The position numbers and the translations under genes are program-made. A stretch of DNA of 64,000 nucleotides from the NCBI RefSeq assembly GCF_000002995.4, contig NW_025062479.1, positions 4,583,221-4,647,220 of the forward strand, read 5' to 3'. Below, in pieces: positions 37,279-52,575 of this stretch. The notes below the pieces were generated by a model. It was not told the DNA's origin, searched no databases, and worked only from the letters and a program-made list of their open reading frames with translations. Position 1 is the first letter of the stretch. Every line of letters begins with the position of its first letter. This stretch comes from Brugia malayi. Its lineage: Eukaryota > Nematoda > Chromadorea > Rhabditida > Onchocercidae.

Positions 37279-40200
37279 CTATTCAGCAGTTTGCAACATA
37301 TGGCAATGATGATGATGGGCCAGATCAGTGAATACTGTGGCGCCACTGAGACTGGCAAAATCGACAGATGAGAATGATCGGGGACGTGTGGTAGTTCCAC
37401 TATTATTTTCGGGAAGTATTACTGCTGTTGATGTTGTTAAAGTTAATGGATTACTATTAACTGTTAAGGATTGACTGGAGCCAGATATAGGACTCACAGC
37501 CGTCCCACACTGATCAACATCACTACTCCATTCACTAGTACCAGATGTGCAGCCAGTGGTGCTAGGTAGATTTGTCGCCGTTTTGCTCCTCATTAAATTC
37601 TTGTATTCATTAATACGCACTTTCCTGCCATCAACCACACATGTTCGTTTTGGCCTAGGCCTAAAAATGATGCAAATCAGTATAAATCCCAAAAAATGTA
37701 TTTCCCGGGCCCCAGAATTCCATTTCTTTTTTTTTGATATTAACTAAAATCTAACATGATATCTTGTAAAATTGTTTACGTTTTGAACCTTTCCATAAAA
37801 ATCTAATCAAATAGTTAAAAATTTTTCCAGAAAAATAATGATACCTATAACGATAATCCGGATGTTGTTCCATATGCAACTTGCTCAACCGGGATTGTTC
37901 TTCGTAATATGGCTGCTTCTCTATATTAGACATTGCTTTCCATCTCGACCCTGCATTTCCAAAATCAAATATATTTAACCGGCACAAAAAAGGAACTATT
38001 ACAATATATTTAAATTTCTCATTACTGCGATTAAAAATTTCAAACCTAACCAAGGATTTTCGAAATATTACTGTTGTGCATATCTGGGCAAGCCTTCAAG
38101 ATTTTTCTTCGCTCATCACGTGCCCAGACCATGAAGGCATTCATCGGGCGTTTAATATGATTCGGTGATTTGGCAGGAATTCGAGCTGGAATACTCTCTG
38201 ACGTCACTACGCCTCCAGGTGTGCTTTCGCCCGATGAACCTGGTGAATGACTAGAGAAAGCTGATGCTAAAAGACGAAAAAAGTAAATACTCCTCAACAG
38301 CTGATTTTAATGTAAAATTGATTGATTTTAATTTTTCTTTAATCTCTTTTTAATTTTCAAGAAACATTTAAAATATCAATTCACAAAATTACTTCATTGC
38401 TTCAGTTTCAGCAAACTGATTTGATGCTAAGGTAATGCAACATATCAGCAACTCAGACTATATATAAATCACTCTACATTCCAAATTCACTGTTGAAAAT
38501 TCGCTTACTTTCAGAGGCAAAAGAATGTGAGATCGAAGAGCAAGGCAGCCGGTTAAGAATCTGCTGCTCAGGTGGTGAACTTGGCTTTTTTGAATTGGTG
38601 TTACTGCTAAATGGTGCTACTTTACGCGCTTTGGAATGATCTATGGGACTGAAAAAATATGTCATATTTCATTTGAAATATATGGAATAATATAAAGAAA
38701 ATATGAGGTTATATAGCTCCAAAGTATATAATATTTAGTTTTCATAAATAAAAGAATCAAATTACAATAATGATAGACCTATCAAAAAGCGCCGTAATAT
38801 TCTAGCCGATGCAACTCACAGGATAATTAATAATAATAAAGGTATTCCTGGAAATTTCAGTCCCAATTTTTTGGCATCGATCATTATCTAAACGCTAAAT
38901 CTAAACTCTAAACGACTGATTATATTATGAGATTTCGTTTCGAAGTTCGACACACATTTTATATTCCACTGAACCACTCGCTAGACATGTAATTAGACAA
39001 AAAGTTTTTCCTTTCACCTAAATGAGAATGAGGTCAAAAAGATAAAAACTTTACGACAAAATGATAAACGATCTATAGCTAAATATTTGACGAATTTCTC
39101 CACTTTCGTTCCTTCGTTCTGATATTAAAGGCTAAGAACATAACTATTTCATCGTTTTAAACTTCTGGCCACAATGAAATAATTATGTTTTTAGCACGTC
39201 ACATTCAAAACTCGATCACTTGGACTTTACAAACATGAATTAGGCGTGGACTTTCATCTTTAAACTTGGAGATCTATGGATAAATAATGCTATTGGAATA
39301 TGCAAACCTTTTCAACTTAACTTTGCTCAAATTCAGCGGCGTTTCACAACCATTCCGATCAGCACAATCATTCCCTGTTGTTCCCAAATGGTTGCTTACA
39401 TTATTCATTCGATTACTGACACTTTGGGAAAGCATTGTTGTCGCCGTTAGAACACCACAATCGTTTCCAAGTGCCGTTCCATTCAGAAATTGCCCATATG
39501 TTGTTGCTGAACGATATTATTCAAATTAGACTGATCAATCTGAATAGCTTTCTGCACTTAGCGCACTTTCATAAAGTGAGTTTATTGAAACCGCAATATT
39601 AAATAAATTATTATGTATAAATTTGTGACTGAAATTCCGAACTGAAATAATTTTAAAGCGACAAATTTTAATGAAGCATCGCAACAATCCGAAAACCTTA
39701 AACTTCAATTGTGCCTAGTCGTGTGGTTTATCAAACTACTTTTCTTTTTTTTTTTTTTTGCTACTTTTTTTTACCGTTATGGTTTTTGCAACTCACTACA
39801 ATCACTTCCTATACTACAGCACCGCAGACTATCGTTAAGCTGACAAAGATAAACAAATTTCTGATAACATCAATGTAGAAAGCTTTTTTAAGCTTTGAAT
39901 AAAAAATGGTACCAGAAGGAAGCATGCAACTCAGTCGTACAGCACTGGAATGTTGTGCAGCATGAAGAGCGGATGCCATTGCAAGCAAGCGTTGCTGATT
40001 TTGTTGCTGTTGGATAAGGTATTGTTGTCTAAGCATCAATTCATCTAAATTCCCAGTCGACATTTTCTGCAAACAATAGAATGAAAAGTAAGCTAACTTA
40101 GCCATATCACCTTGTGCAAAATTTACTATTAATTTCATCAAAATTTCTATCCGAAAACAGTTATGTAATGATTCATTATAAATTGCTGTTTCCACTGTAT

Positions 40201-43200
40201 CATATAGATTATTCATTCCTTTCAGGAATCTTTCGGAATCCTCGGGGAATTTCATCTTTCATTCATGATTGACATAAATTCCTTAATTTTATAAGATAAT
40301 AGCAACCTTTCTCGTCCAAAATTATTTAAATCTATGAGGAAAATATGCCTGAATGTAAGACACCAACAACGAAAGTAAAAAAAGTGATTCAGGAGAGAAC
40401 TGAAGCGGTCGAATGCGTGTAAATTTATCAAGTACACATATGTTACAGGTAAAAAGTAATTTAATAGCAGTCGGTGTCCATCAATAAGATTCAAGTGAGG
40501 TTACAGGTACCAGCAGAAGGATTAAGTTCTTCAGCTTGGACGTTTTCCTTTCCTCTGTCCGGCTTGACCTACACTAAATCTTTCTGGAAGCGCTTTACAA
40601 CCATTTCCAGTGACAACCATCCAAGCAAATGCTAAATGCCCCACCACTGCCATACGTCCTTTTTGTCATTCACGTACGTGTCGTATATGTGTGTGTAGTG
40701 TGTCATAGATTTAAATCTATTGTGCTCCATTAATTTACTTATGCAAATTTCAACAAAAAAAAAACCGTGATACGTCTGAAGCGTTATCTTACAACTCACG
40801 AGTAACCAGCAAGGATGATCGTAGATAGTCCAAAAAACGAACCTACGAAAGCATCCCCAAAAACGCTTTAGAAAATAAGAAATACTACCTGAAAGCAGTT
40901 TTGTTCCTTAACTTCCGTAACCAATTCATCTGTATCCTTGAGACTCGTGTCCTCGATATCTTCTTTACTGATATGTATTTCACCACAACTTAAACGTTCT
41001 TTAACAGCTTTCAACTAAAATTTCAAAAATCTCATGAAATCTAAAAACTTGCCGAGTAGTGAAATTCATGTAATAAATGACTCCAGTTTCTAATTTTCAA
41101 TGAAACTGTCCTTCCACTAGCTCATGTTATTAAAACTCAATTATATAGTATGAACGACAATGGCAATTTATTGGATAGATGGATAATAAAACTTTCGTCA
41201 TCTCCAAGTTCTGGTTCAGGTAAGGATCTACGCACTAACATCTCAAAAACCTGTCCGAAAGCATCGGACTTCAAACTACACATTAATAACAATAATGATA
41301 TTCTGGTCTTTCCTAATTTTTTTCCATTCTAAGCTCTTAAGTCTCCTTTATAGTTTGAGACTCTTTTTACTTATAATCACTGGAAATAGGCCAGTGCAGT
41401 AATAAAACGTGTGGCAAGAATCATCCAATAAACTGTGTAAATGCTAAAATGAGTGTATCAATATTCCTAAACTTTTTTCCGCTTTTCCAAATGAATAATT
41501 GGCAACGAATAGTATTCAAGGTCAAGAAAAGAGCTAGAATAGGGATGTTGTTACGACTTTCTAGCATGAGATATTTAAACAAAAATAATAGAAAACTATG
41601 TTGTTTGGTTTGCTAATGTAGTCTGCCCAGACAACTATAACCATCAAAATGCATTTTTTTATATCAGTACAAAAGGAGTCATTTTGGTATTGCCTTTTTT
41701 TAATTTTCAATATAAATTGATTACCATTTTGTTGCAAGACAAAAGAAATTTTTTTTTGCTACAAAACGTTGCAAAATTTACAAAAGGCTGTAAAAAAAAA
41801 TACAATTCATCCAATCTTTCCAAAACAAAAGAAACTTTTTTTTGGAACAAAGTTCTCACCATTCAATCTATTTTCTCTTACTTCTTTAAAAAAAAGATGT
41901 GATGCACTAAAAATCTAGGAATGGTGGTTTTGGGATAACTAATTTCTTATTAGTCAGATTTGATCAACAGAACGACTGAACAGAATGACTTGATGGTTAT
42001 CATTAATCGCCTTCCAGGAGAGTCGTTACTTTCATTAAGCAAATAGCTACCAAGCAATAAATTTTAGATGAAAAGATTCCGACCTGTCGGATAAGATCTT
42101 GTACGAGATCGAGTTTGCCATCGTACGTATCGATACTGTTAAGAACCTCACGCAATGCGTTACCATCAATTAGTACACGACATCCGTGTTCCGTTTGTGC
42201 TAAGATGTCCGGGATATCCGTCACTCCGGTTGAACCTGACGTGCTGCAAAACAGTGACCTGATGATAAGAAATAAGGACTGAAAATATTCCTGCTGAAAG
42301 AATGTGTTCTCTGGAAAAAATTTCCAGCATTACCACTCCTTAACTCCTGAAGATTATTGAAAACTGAGTATCATCCAAATGTAATGCATGATAACTGCAT
42401 AAAGCATGCTTGTTGTACTATTTGCCTAAACTTCAAATGAAACCAAAGACCAAAGGAATGAATAAAGATTGCAATAAAAAAGAAAATGAAGTGATCAGAT
42501 TGACGTCATGTTACGATTCCATATAGATGAATGTTATATCGTTATTTTTTAATTCTTTTAAGTGATTTAATGAAATAGAAAAAAAAAAATCAACATTGAA
42601 GTGGGTTTACTTGTTTTTTTTTCATCCTTTTTACTCCTGCTCTGCCTTCATACTCCTGGGTAATGCAGCTGCGCACTTTACTATCGTGCCGCCTGGTCAA
42701 AATGTTTCTGTGACTAGAGGTATTGAGCAGTTAGCGCTGCCATTAAGTTGCTTAAATTTTAATATTACGAAAAAGCTCACTCTAAAGTTTAAATTACCTT
42801 TATTATAACGGTTAAGTGGAGAAGGATACCACACAAAGAAAGTTCAAAATGATATCAAAAATCACGCATCACACAATGAAAAGCAAGTCATTAGCAAGTT
42901 TAGTTTTAATTCCAGCCATAATTGGTTTTCTTTTGTCGAAGCTTAGAAATGATAAAACTCGGGCTGACCACCAATGACAAACGGTCGCATTATTTGCCAT
43001 TCACTATTATCAATAAAGACGACTCTTAGAATAATCTCGTGTCCACAATAAAAAATACAAAATTCAGGTAGTAGAATAATACTAGCTAATCACAGTAACA
43101 AAACATAGGATTTCATTAATCTCATATCGTGTGGTATATCGTTATCGGTGATATATTTTATGACAACTCAGCAAATACTATCGAGCGGTACTATGATTTT

Positions 43201-44911
43201 AAAAACTTGACGAAATCAGGTGTGAAAACGAAACCTACTCCAGTGCTAACAAAAAAGTAATGTTCTTAAAAACAAAACAAAAAAAAGTCTTTAAAACATT
43301 TATGGCTCATTGATTAAGCCGATAATGGAACCACCTCCTTCATCTTTCCTAACCAATTTCAGTATGTAAACTTCTAAGTTACGTGAGGAATAAAATTTCT
43401 ATTTAAATGAGGAAAACTGCATCATCTCAGCATCAGCGACATCTAATAAACTAGATAAGAATTCCGCATAATAGAACATCAATCGCCACTACGTTCCCTT
43501 CATATATCACTGGACCTTCCCTTGTCATTGGCGCATCTTTCCAAAAGATCAGATCAAAAGCAAATGTTACATTTTTCCAAGAAGGCATGAATGAGAAATA
43601 TCCTCAATGCAAAATTTTAAATAACTATTATACACATAAGTGAGATAACGACAGGAACAAATATACCGAAAAAGTTGCATATCTTCTTCAAAAAGATGTA
43701 ACTTGGAAATTTACTGCAATCAAAATTCTCCATCATTTAAGGATCGCCAAACGGTATGATCAGAAGAAGACATGACATGCACGTAACTATTTTCACATTC
43801 TCAATTCCCTGAATAAAACTAATAATCTCAAGCAGTCAGTAAATGACTGAATGAGTGAATTTGGTGTTTTAATATGCGTTAAATCAGAAAAAATGATGCC
43901 AAAGTAACACATATCACCATCCACATTCCAGGCTTTTAAATGCAAATTTGCCTGATTTTAATTATTAAACCATACAAATGAAGTCTCATTGTGAAACATG
44001 AAACAACAGAAACCTTTGTCCCTTTTTATTCTTAAATACTAATGCTGAAATATAATCTAGGGCATCCAGCATACTAAATCTTTCGAATCGAACTCTTCTC
44101 ACTGCTCATAAGAAAAGACATGATGTGGGTGAGTTTGGGAATGAAGTAAACTTACTGAATCTAAAACTCCAAACTACCACTTTTACAATGAGAATAATTT
44201 ATTTTGACTTATAAAATAAATACTGCTCACAAAATTTTATATCAAAGAAATTCAACAAGTCAAGGAACCTTAATGTTCATAATCGATTAGGAAATGCTGT
44301 TAACACTGATTTCTTAATTAATTAATAGACCGGATGTCGAGATCGTCTGATCGTCTGTCTACATTAACATAAGCTTGAGAATTTGTTTGGAGAAGCAAAT
44401 GTGACAGAGAAACAAAACAATTTGATTATAATAAACACATCTTATTACTTGAAGATTAAATTAGTGAGAATACTGAACCGACATAATGATCAGCAATACA
44501 AACCTGGTGTGCTCAGAAATGCTTGATGTATCGCTCTTCAACGAATCAACTTGCCCTCGAGGCGATGAAGCAGAGGTGAATTCCCTCATAGTAGGATGCT
44601 TAGTGATTTCTTCTTGCTGAAAGTTTGACAAATTACTTCTCTTATCTCGACCTGAAAATTTACAAAACCTGGCACTTAAAATTCAAAATGAGTTTGGAAT
44701 GCACGATTACCTTAACAATATCGTCCAAAATAAGCTCCTCTGTGGATATGTTCATTGGTTTAGTTGGTTCTGCTATCAGAAGAGTACCCTTAACCGTTTG
44801 AACACCATTAGTTGATGAAGTGCATGGAATCGATTCTACAGTTGCTACTGGATAAAACGTTTCTACAGTCTCCAAAAGTCTCGTTGGCATCGCCTTACGA
44901 CGACCAGACAT
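37279..44911 (-). CDS. egl-13: SoxD-family HMG-box transcription factor, 10 exons
   Basis: Exons in transcript order: 44911-44711, 44616-44504, 42243-42084, 41014-40889, 40066-39913, 39506-39308, 38648-38509, 38266-38051, 37950-37845, 37660-37279; phases agree, giving 598 residues. The HMG box starts near residue 399 with [20 protein letters not shown], continues with [20 protein letters not shown] and ends with [16 protein letters not shown]. An intron cuts the box after ISKILG. Residues about 203-240 hold a Gln-rich helical segment ([20 protein letters not shown]) like the SoxD coiled coil and Q-box. Residues 105-200 are also helical and charged. The tail has Ser/Thr-rich sequence and a His run. 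In C. elegans the SoxD gene egl-13 controls uterine seam and gas-sensing neuron fates; the same role here is inference. SoxD proteins bend DNA and dimerise but lack their own activation domain. The first ATG follows a possible acceptor (tttttgcaag), so upstream exons may exist. Confidence 0.94.
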
Positions 44912-47900
44912 CTTGCAAAAAAGTTTTTAAAATAAAAAATTGAAGTCCTTATTTTTCTGAGGCGAACTTTTCACATTTGGAAAAATTGAAACTTCCTATT
45001 TATTATACACATTCCAAATCTGAAGATGTTTGGCAGTAACGCTTTTAATAAACATTTACATAAATTTAATGATAAGAAAGCGACGCTACTAAGTTATGTA
45101 GTACTGTAGCACTGGAACTTGAACTTAAATTTTAAACTCATTATATCATTCAGAACAAGAACTTTTTCACATAGCGATTAACAGCAACAGAAATATTATA
45201 TATGTAGAATAAACACTCGAATAATTTCAAATTCTGTAGGAAGGAAAGGTTCGAAAAGAAGCGACATAATGAAAAGCATGAATTAATGGTATAGAATGAA
45301 TTAAATATAAACAATCTATAATTCATTTTTTCATTTATTTTTGTAAACTAAACTTGTATCAGAAGAAAAATTCAGGAAGTAACGGTTATCCAGAAGTTCG
45401 CTACAGTAATGTAAAGCTGTGAATAATCGCAATTTTCACCCGAGAGAAAAAAAAAAAAACTAAAAAGAGAAAAGTAACACCTTCAACAAAAGACGTTATT
45501 TACTCGCTGGACAAGATTACAAGTGACTAAGAGAACGGAATCAAAATGTGCTAAGAAAATAGTAATGACGACTGAAGAAAAAAAAAAAAAAAAAAACGAG
45601 TGGCGGTCATAAAGAACTGAAAGATAGGAAAGTTTTTCCTGCAGAATAAAAAAAGTTTATATAAATCAAGTTAATAGCCAATAATTGCTTGCTGATCCAG
45701 GGAAATTACGAGCGGAACTGGAAGCTAGACTGACTAACTAGATCAACCGATGTGTGATAAATGGATGTTAACCAAGTCGAAGGCCTTCTCTAAACAAAAA
45801 AAAAGGAAGTTAGAGGGATAAAGTAGAGATAAAATTGGTTGAAGATGAGAAGATAAGACTGAACAAGGAAAAAGCATTAAGCTAATGGCAATTGAGCACT
45901 TGTTACCGGATGTTGAGGTGACACGCGATGGATTCATCTAAAAAGATACCGGGGAAACACCGTACACCTGCATAAGTAGTCATCCATTTTATTTATAACT
46001 TCATCAGCTATTCCTCTCTCGGGAAACATATTATCATTACAGCCTATTCCATGCATATAACATAACCACCCTGTCTCCGATTTCCAAGGTTCATATAGAC
46101 GTGTAGAGCGCTCAGCAGTTTACGTCTTTACTGGAAATTACCTTCTTTCGTTCTCCTCTCACTTTCACATATTCTCCCTGACTGCACAATCAACAATCTT
46201 GATGTCACGCGATAATTTTAATAAATGAATCATTTATGGCAACTAGCGACAAAATTAAGCCAACTTTTATAATTTATATTTGTTAAAAAACCAATAACAA
46301 ATTCTAACTTCGCATGCTTTTAAAATTGCATGATTCATTACTATTCAATCCCGGAGGAACCAATCCCTAAACTACTAAAGGATGAAAACGAGAGCCAGGT
46401 CTCATGCAAATTTTGATTTTGTACCCCTAGATCGGCAAATTTTTAAATTCTTTGAAAAGCAAATCTAATAAGCGAAAATAAATAGTTTTAAATATTCTGT
46501 TAAAGAGCTGAAATGAAGTGCAACGCAAGCACAGAAGTTTGCAAGGAAAACTAAAAAATGGCAATACACTTCAGGTAAAAAAAAAAAAAGGAATTACAGG
46601 AATCGATTCGAAACAACAATAGTATAAAAATTATTGATGAGTGTAAGTTGGAGTTATCACAGAAGTGAAGAATATCTAGCAAGACATTATTCAGATTTTG
46701 CGTGTTCATTAATGAAACGTTATCATAATGCATATTTGAACTCGTCTTTTCCTTTTCAGTTCTCTACGCTCTTTGCATTAATAAGTGGGAAGTAAAGAAA
46801 GAGAACTGAACATAACTACGACAATTTGAGGCAACTTTTCGAATATCAATTGACCGTCTATATGCAGCTATAGATAACAACAGCAAAGAATGGTTCGATG
46901 TACCCTAGGCTATATCAATTACCTTCAACTAAAAAGGTCTTATCTCTTCTCCTCTGTGATGTATGTATGAAATCATACTTATTTTTCTGTAAAGTCGGAA
47001 TAAGGAATGTTTGAACTAAAAGATGATTTATCATTTGTGCCGGATTATAATCAGTTTTTTGAAACCAGTGAAGTTCTGAAATGTATAAAAAGGGCTTCTG
47101 AAGTTATTAATATTGTTCAATATGCATATTTTAGGACGAAACAAATTCTGGACGCTACATAAAAAGCAAAATGATCAGCGCCATAGACTATTGTTCATTT
47201 CCTTCCACTAATATAATGAATATCCAAATACCTAACTATTCCAATACTCCTATACCATCAAACAAAAAAAAAAAAAAACTTTATGGATAACCAAGCAATC
47301 ATTACTTATTCCTTATTCCGGTTATTTAGAAGTGAATTCTCACATATACCAAAAAGACACTGAAAACTAAAAAATTTATGGATCAAACATTTGCATAATT
47401 CTGTGCTTATTTTACAGCACAAGCGATGTTTGCATAAAACCAAACATTAGTAGCATCATAGGGGGAAAATCTTCATTTCACTCGGTATTTTTGTAAAACA
47501 ACCTGAATTATAAAAGGCTAGAATAAAACAAAGCGTAATTTAAGCAAGTTCCCGTTTGTATGATGGCCATCTTTACTAAGTGCAATATGGACCGCATCAT
47601 GCATGTGTAAATAATCTGTATTTGTATCATTATCAAAACCGTCTCTGTATTGGAGTGGAATAAACAGTTGAATAGAATAAAGCGGTGCTATCCATTACCG
47701 CGTTAATCCTGTTCACTGTTTCCATGCAAAAACTCTTTTGACAGCGGTACCGATGTTTTGACATGGAAATATATTCTATCCTTATTTTATTTTAGCTCTA
47801 TCAATTTATATTTTATGCTGTTCGTATTAACTACTGAGAAATCTCCCTTCTCCATTAAAGGACACATCTACAATAACGATTACTTGCCATTGAAAAGTTG

Positions 47901-48547
47901 AACTTCTCTTGAGTGCACAAAATATCCTGATTCGCTATAACAGTTCGCTTTATGCCAACAAAGAAAACCTAACACAATTGGTTCATGTCAAAGCATGCAC
48001 AATTTATAATCGGGATCATTAAGCAAAATAAAAAAATAAAAAAACGCTACGTTTTGATTAGCGGAAGTCTGCCGCAAACTTTTTTCAATTCATGTAGCTG
48101 TGCATTGACAATACTTGATATTACTTTAGGTTAAAAAGCCTTTAACGCGAACCAATGACAGCATTCTTATTTCTCTAAGTTCAATTGTCTTATCAACTCC
48201 ATCAATTGTTGATTAAAAAATTGGAGAAAATGGCAAACCTTGATAAGTGGAAAAAAAAAGTAAAACGTACTCAACTAAGAAAAAAAAAATCGCAGCTGTT
48301 TCGCTAAGGATGGTACGAGAAAAAAATAAGTTTCATAAAAGAACGAATTTATTATTCAATAATTGTGTGGAAAGTATAAATTTTCACATTTAAGATTAAA
48401 GTGACATGATATAACCCTAAATTTTTCAAATTAACAGATGTATTGAGGAAATTTTCAACCACTGGTAAAAATTATGATCTACTTTTGATTCAAAAACAAT
48501 CATTCAATTTCCTAAATTTTTGAATAGGCTCGAATGGGAAAAACTAC
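44912..48547. other. 5' flank or first intron of egl-13
   Basis: No independent gene. If the exon at 48548-48635 belongs to egl-13 this is a 3.6-kb intron; otherwise it is the promoter region. A poly-A run near 45580 and an ORF at 45743-45937 (-) are not informative. Confidence 0.4.
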
Positions 48548-48635
48548 CTTATAAAGAAGGCCTCTCGGTCCAGCCATTTGGCTACTGCTACGTATTTCTA
48601 AAGTTGGGAGACTTTGTTGTATAACCTCTCGAAAA
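48548..48635 (-). other. candidate upstream exon of egl-13
   Basis: Bounded by a strong acceptor (aattttcag) and a donor (TATAAG|gtag). The 88-base block is open in one frame with 29 codons including LPTLEIRSSSQMAGPRGLLY. It ends in phase 0 and so joins directly to the ATG exon of egl-13 at 44911. An internal ATG (in SQMAGPR) could start an isoform 10 residues longer than the main model. The position and phase support it, but I know no homologous sequence. Confidence 0.5.
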
Positions 48636-48778
48636 CTGAAAATTAGCTCTTAACGACCAGCATATGTTTTCAAAAACTTATAAGATTAAAAGTGATGGGA
48701 ATACAAGTATAAATAATATTTCAAATATTTTCTCCTTCTAATTCCAGTTAAATTTAACATTAAATACAGAATAGACGT

Positions 48779-48820
48779 AAAAAAGGAAATTAAAATACCT
48801 GTGTTTTAATTTCCTTTTTT
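48779..48820. repeat. perfect 17-bp inverted repeat with 8-base loop
   Basis: The left arm aaaaaaggaaattaaaa and right arm ttttaatttcctttttt are exact complements around tacctgtg. It could be a chance hairpin, a miniature transposon remnant or a structured RNA element; nothing nearby decides. Confidence 0.8.
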
Positions 48821-50933
48821 GTGTTTTGTAGATTTAGTGAGCAGTCACAAGTATCTTAAGCATCTGTCAACCTGAATGATTCAAAAAAGTGCGCAAAGAG
48901 TAAATTAATTCATATATGCCCTTGGAAGCTGAAATAATTCTTAACCTTCAAAGTTATATTACTATACAAATAAACTTGAAACGATAACAGAAATTCTATT
49001 AAAATATGAAATCGAAGACTGGATGTATGTATGTGGGTAGTGATTAAAATTGGTGGGAGAAATGGGGAACAAGTGATGTATTCATTGTTTTGGTCGGAGC
49101 TTTAGATGAATGGCCGATTAAACAAGGGTCTGTTTTAAAGGGTAAAGGGAGGAGAGCAACAATGCTTACTTTATGTGTAGCTTTAAGAAGAGGAGAGCAT
49201 TGAAAATTCAGATGTTTACGGGGTGCAATTGTGTGAATAGATGGTAAAACACGAGGTGTTCCACATTTCTAACAATCCCTAATTCTTGCTAATTAATCAC
49301 TTTTGCATAGGTTTTCAAAACACCCCTCTCCATCTTCCAACTGTGTTGCACGACTGCTTATTGTACTGTTTCATCTAGTCAAAAATAACTGCCCTCAAGG
49401 TGTTTCGCAGTATTAGCAACTCCAGAACCCAACCTTTATGCATTTCAAAACTCTGCAAGTTTAAAAAAACTGTACTCGGTACAACTTACAAATCATCTTT
49501 ACTGTATCCGTTTTGCCTCTTAACAGCATTAACAATTGACAATATCTAGGAAACTTAGAACATGTCAGAATCTTCTAAAGAAAATAGATATACAAACAAT
49601 GCGATGATTTAAATTAGTGAATTTTTTTTCTATTTAAAAAGGGATGGAATTTTCAGACCAAAACTTTAAGGTTCAGGATTGGGTGATAATATTGGGCAGT
49701 TATGATTTTCCTTGCCTTTTCTTCCAGAAAACTCATCTAATTCCCTCTAATTTCTGAAATTGCTTGACATTCAGTGATATCCTTCTAAGTGATACAGTAT
49801 ATCGAGCCGGAAGTGATGGTAAATGATGAAGTTTTTTGCTTCTGCCTTGTAGGCGATAAGAACCGTGCTAACAAGGGAATGGAAGGTCGAACAATGCTGT
49901 TTTCCGTTAGTGACGCTTTACCGCTTTCCGGCACCAAGCATTTTCCTCTGATAATCTAACGAGGAAATAAAAAACAGTACGGAGCACGTCATAAATCCTT
50001 TCAAAGAGTAACAGAACAAAACCTAAGCAGATTCATCAAAAAACTTATTATACACACTGTCTTAAATAGCACTTCCTCAAAACCTTACGATTCTCCCACG
50101 ACTGACTGGCCTCTTTGTGATATTTTTGGTTTAGAAAATTCCAAAAAGATTGAAATTCAGGAATTCTAAAGCTACTAGGACTGCTTGGAATCTACAGCAC
50201 TCTGATACAGTGCATTGAGTAGTGCAGGCTAAATTTTGCTCAACCGGTCTATCAAATAGCTCGAAGGGAAGTGTAAGAGAGTGAAGAGACGGTGAGATAA
50301 TTCATTCCTGGGAAACTTTTACGATTTTTCCTTCAAAAGTTTGCAGCGGCTATATACTCAAAAAACAATGTGTTTCATAATAATAATTTCAATATGATTT
50401 GCGATAAACACTATCGTCGACAGATGATCTCGTTGCGGGAAGAAAACAAAGAAAAAAATAAATACAAATTAATGCGGCAATTTAACCTTTAACTACAACT
50501 CAGTTTAAAGTTTCAAGCAATGACAAAACCGGAAGTACTATCAATGCAAATTTCGAACTGCAAAGACGGAGACCATTTCAAATGAATGTCCCGATTAAAA
50601 TATTAAAGTATGGCCGGAATGTAGAAACACTTGTTGAACTTAGACATGGCAGGATGGAAAAAAGGAGAAAAGTTGTTATATAGTGCTTGCCATTATTCTT
50701 TTTGAAAGAGGTAAAAAAATTAAAATGTTGAGGACAATTTCACTAAATTTTTCGGTTAGATCTAAAACTAGCAATTTGGAGTTTTTTTTTTTTTTGAAAA
50801 GAAAGCTAGAAGAATTTGAAATCAACCTATGAAAAAAAGGGTGATGGGAACAGTGTTGACAGCGGAAGGTGAGGTGCCTGTTGCGCCTGTTGATGTGTAT
50901 GTGCGTGAATGTATATATGTTCGTATGTATGTA

Positions 50934-51132
<199 letters not shown>

Positions 51133-52448
51133 CGAAGAGTTTGTTTGGCTTTAGCCAATAATAAAAATTTGCATGGTGGGCATATATGGCCGGTCTATGA
51201 GTCTTGTCGCACTCGATCAGCCGTGCCTTGTCTTGAGTCCTAAGACAATTCCCAATAAAATTCCATTAAGCGGCGTTCATTTATTCACTCACCAAGAATA
51301 GGAGCTTTTCTACTTGCCTGGACCAGTAAACTGCTAACGGGAAAAGGGTAAGGAAAAGACAGGGAAAGAGGTAGAATAGGCCCACGCTAACATAACTACT
51401 ACACGTACCATTAGTTAGTTCCCTTTTGGGTATCACGCTGATTTGTTTATATTTCAAAGACTGGCATAGGTCAGTTCAATGTTAGCTGAGTCGTACACAA
51501 GACATCGGGATGTTACATGCTGATCCTCCAGTGACCAGCAAAATCCAATATTTTGAGGAATTGAAAATCACTGAAACTTGAAACACTAACTGTAGATTCG
51601 TGGTATAGGCAGTTCACCAGATCAGTGAAAAACATTTCTGTAGATTCAATGTACAAAAATGCAGGCACAGAGAACGAAAGGCGTAAAAACTAACAAGCGA
51701 AAAAAAGAATAAGTAAAGATGTGTTATAAAAATTATACATACGAAACCTGATGACGCTTTTCCTTAATTCAACAATATTCAAAAAAAGATGAAGTTGGAG
51801 CAGACATCCATTCTTTCACCTTCATCGATTTATGCCATTGAATGCTTGAAAGGATGGGCTGGTGAAAACTTCATCATTCGGAAAAAAAATAAACTTTGAG
51901 AATCAAACTTCATTTAAGAAGGAATAAGGGTGGTAGGCCTACCTAATGGTCAGCATACAATGTGTGAAAAGAAATGTATAATGTAATTTTAACAATATAA
52001 CATCACTCCATATTTTTTTCTTCAGCAAATTCCACCAATTTTTTTTTAGCTTAGTTCAAAAAACTTCGAAAACTAGAGATTCGAGCACAAAGCAGTTCCG
52101 AAAAATCCACCGTCTGTAGAAAATTTGATTAAAAAAATTTTTTTTCCCTAATCAACGACTATAAAGTTGTCAAACCCCACCTCACATTTGGAAGTTAATT
52201 TTTAAATATTTAGAAGTGCTGAAAGAGTACAAATATAATACAAGAATTTCAAGATGCAATGACAAGGAATGAAAACGTATATAGAAAAGTATATATAAAA
52301 AGATAGGGGCAATGAATGGCTGATAACCATAGTTATATTCATAATGCAATAACTGCTTCTTATACCTTTCAATTGAATAATTAGAAAGACTATAAAAATG
52401 CAATTATAAAAATCATTGTGGGCGATAGTAAAGCGTTTCACAATGATT

Positions 52449-52575
52449 ATATATATTAATAATAATAAATTTTATTATTACAGTTATTTATTTACTTATT
52501 TATTATTATTGTTATTATTATTAGCATTATTATTATTATTATTATCATTATTATTATCATTATTATTTACTACCA
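52449..52575. repeat. TTA/ATT-rich simple sequence
   Basis: Imperfect trinucleotide repeats of TTA with interspersed TTAT, gtt and atc units. Low-complexity DNA with no coding potential. A similar stretch lies at about 62720-62790. Confidence 0.85.

Noticed and set aside
37547..37747. Plus-strand open frame over the last egl-13 exon
   Set aside because: Shadow of the SoxD coding exon on the opposite strand.
39287..39529. Plus-strand 80-codon frame
   Set aside because: It is the reverse of egl-13 exon 39506-39308, which has matching splice sites and phase on the minus strand.
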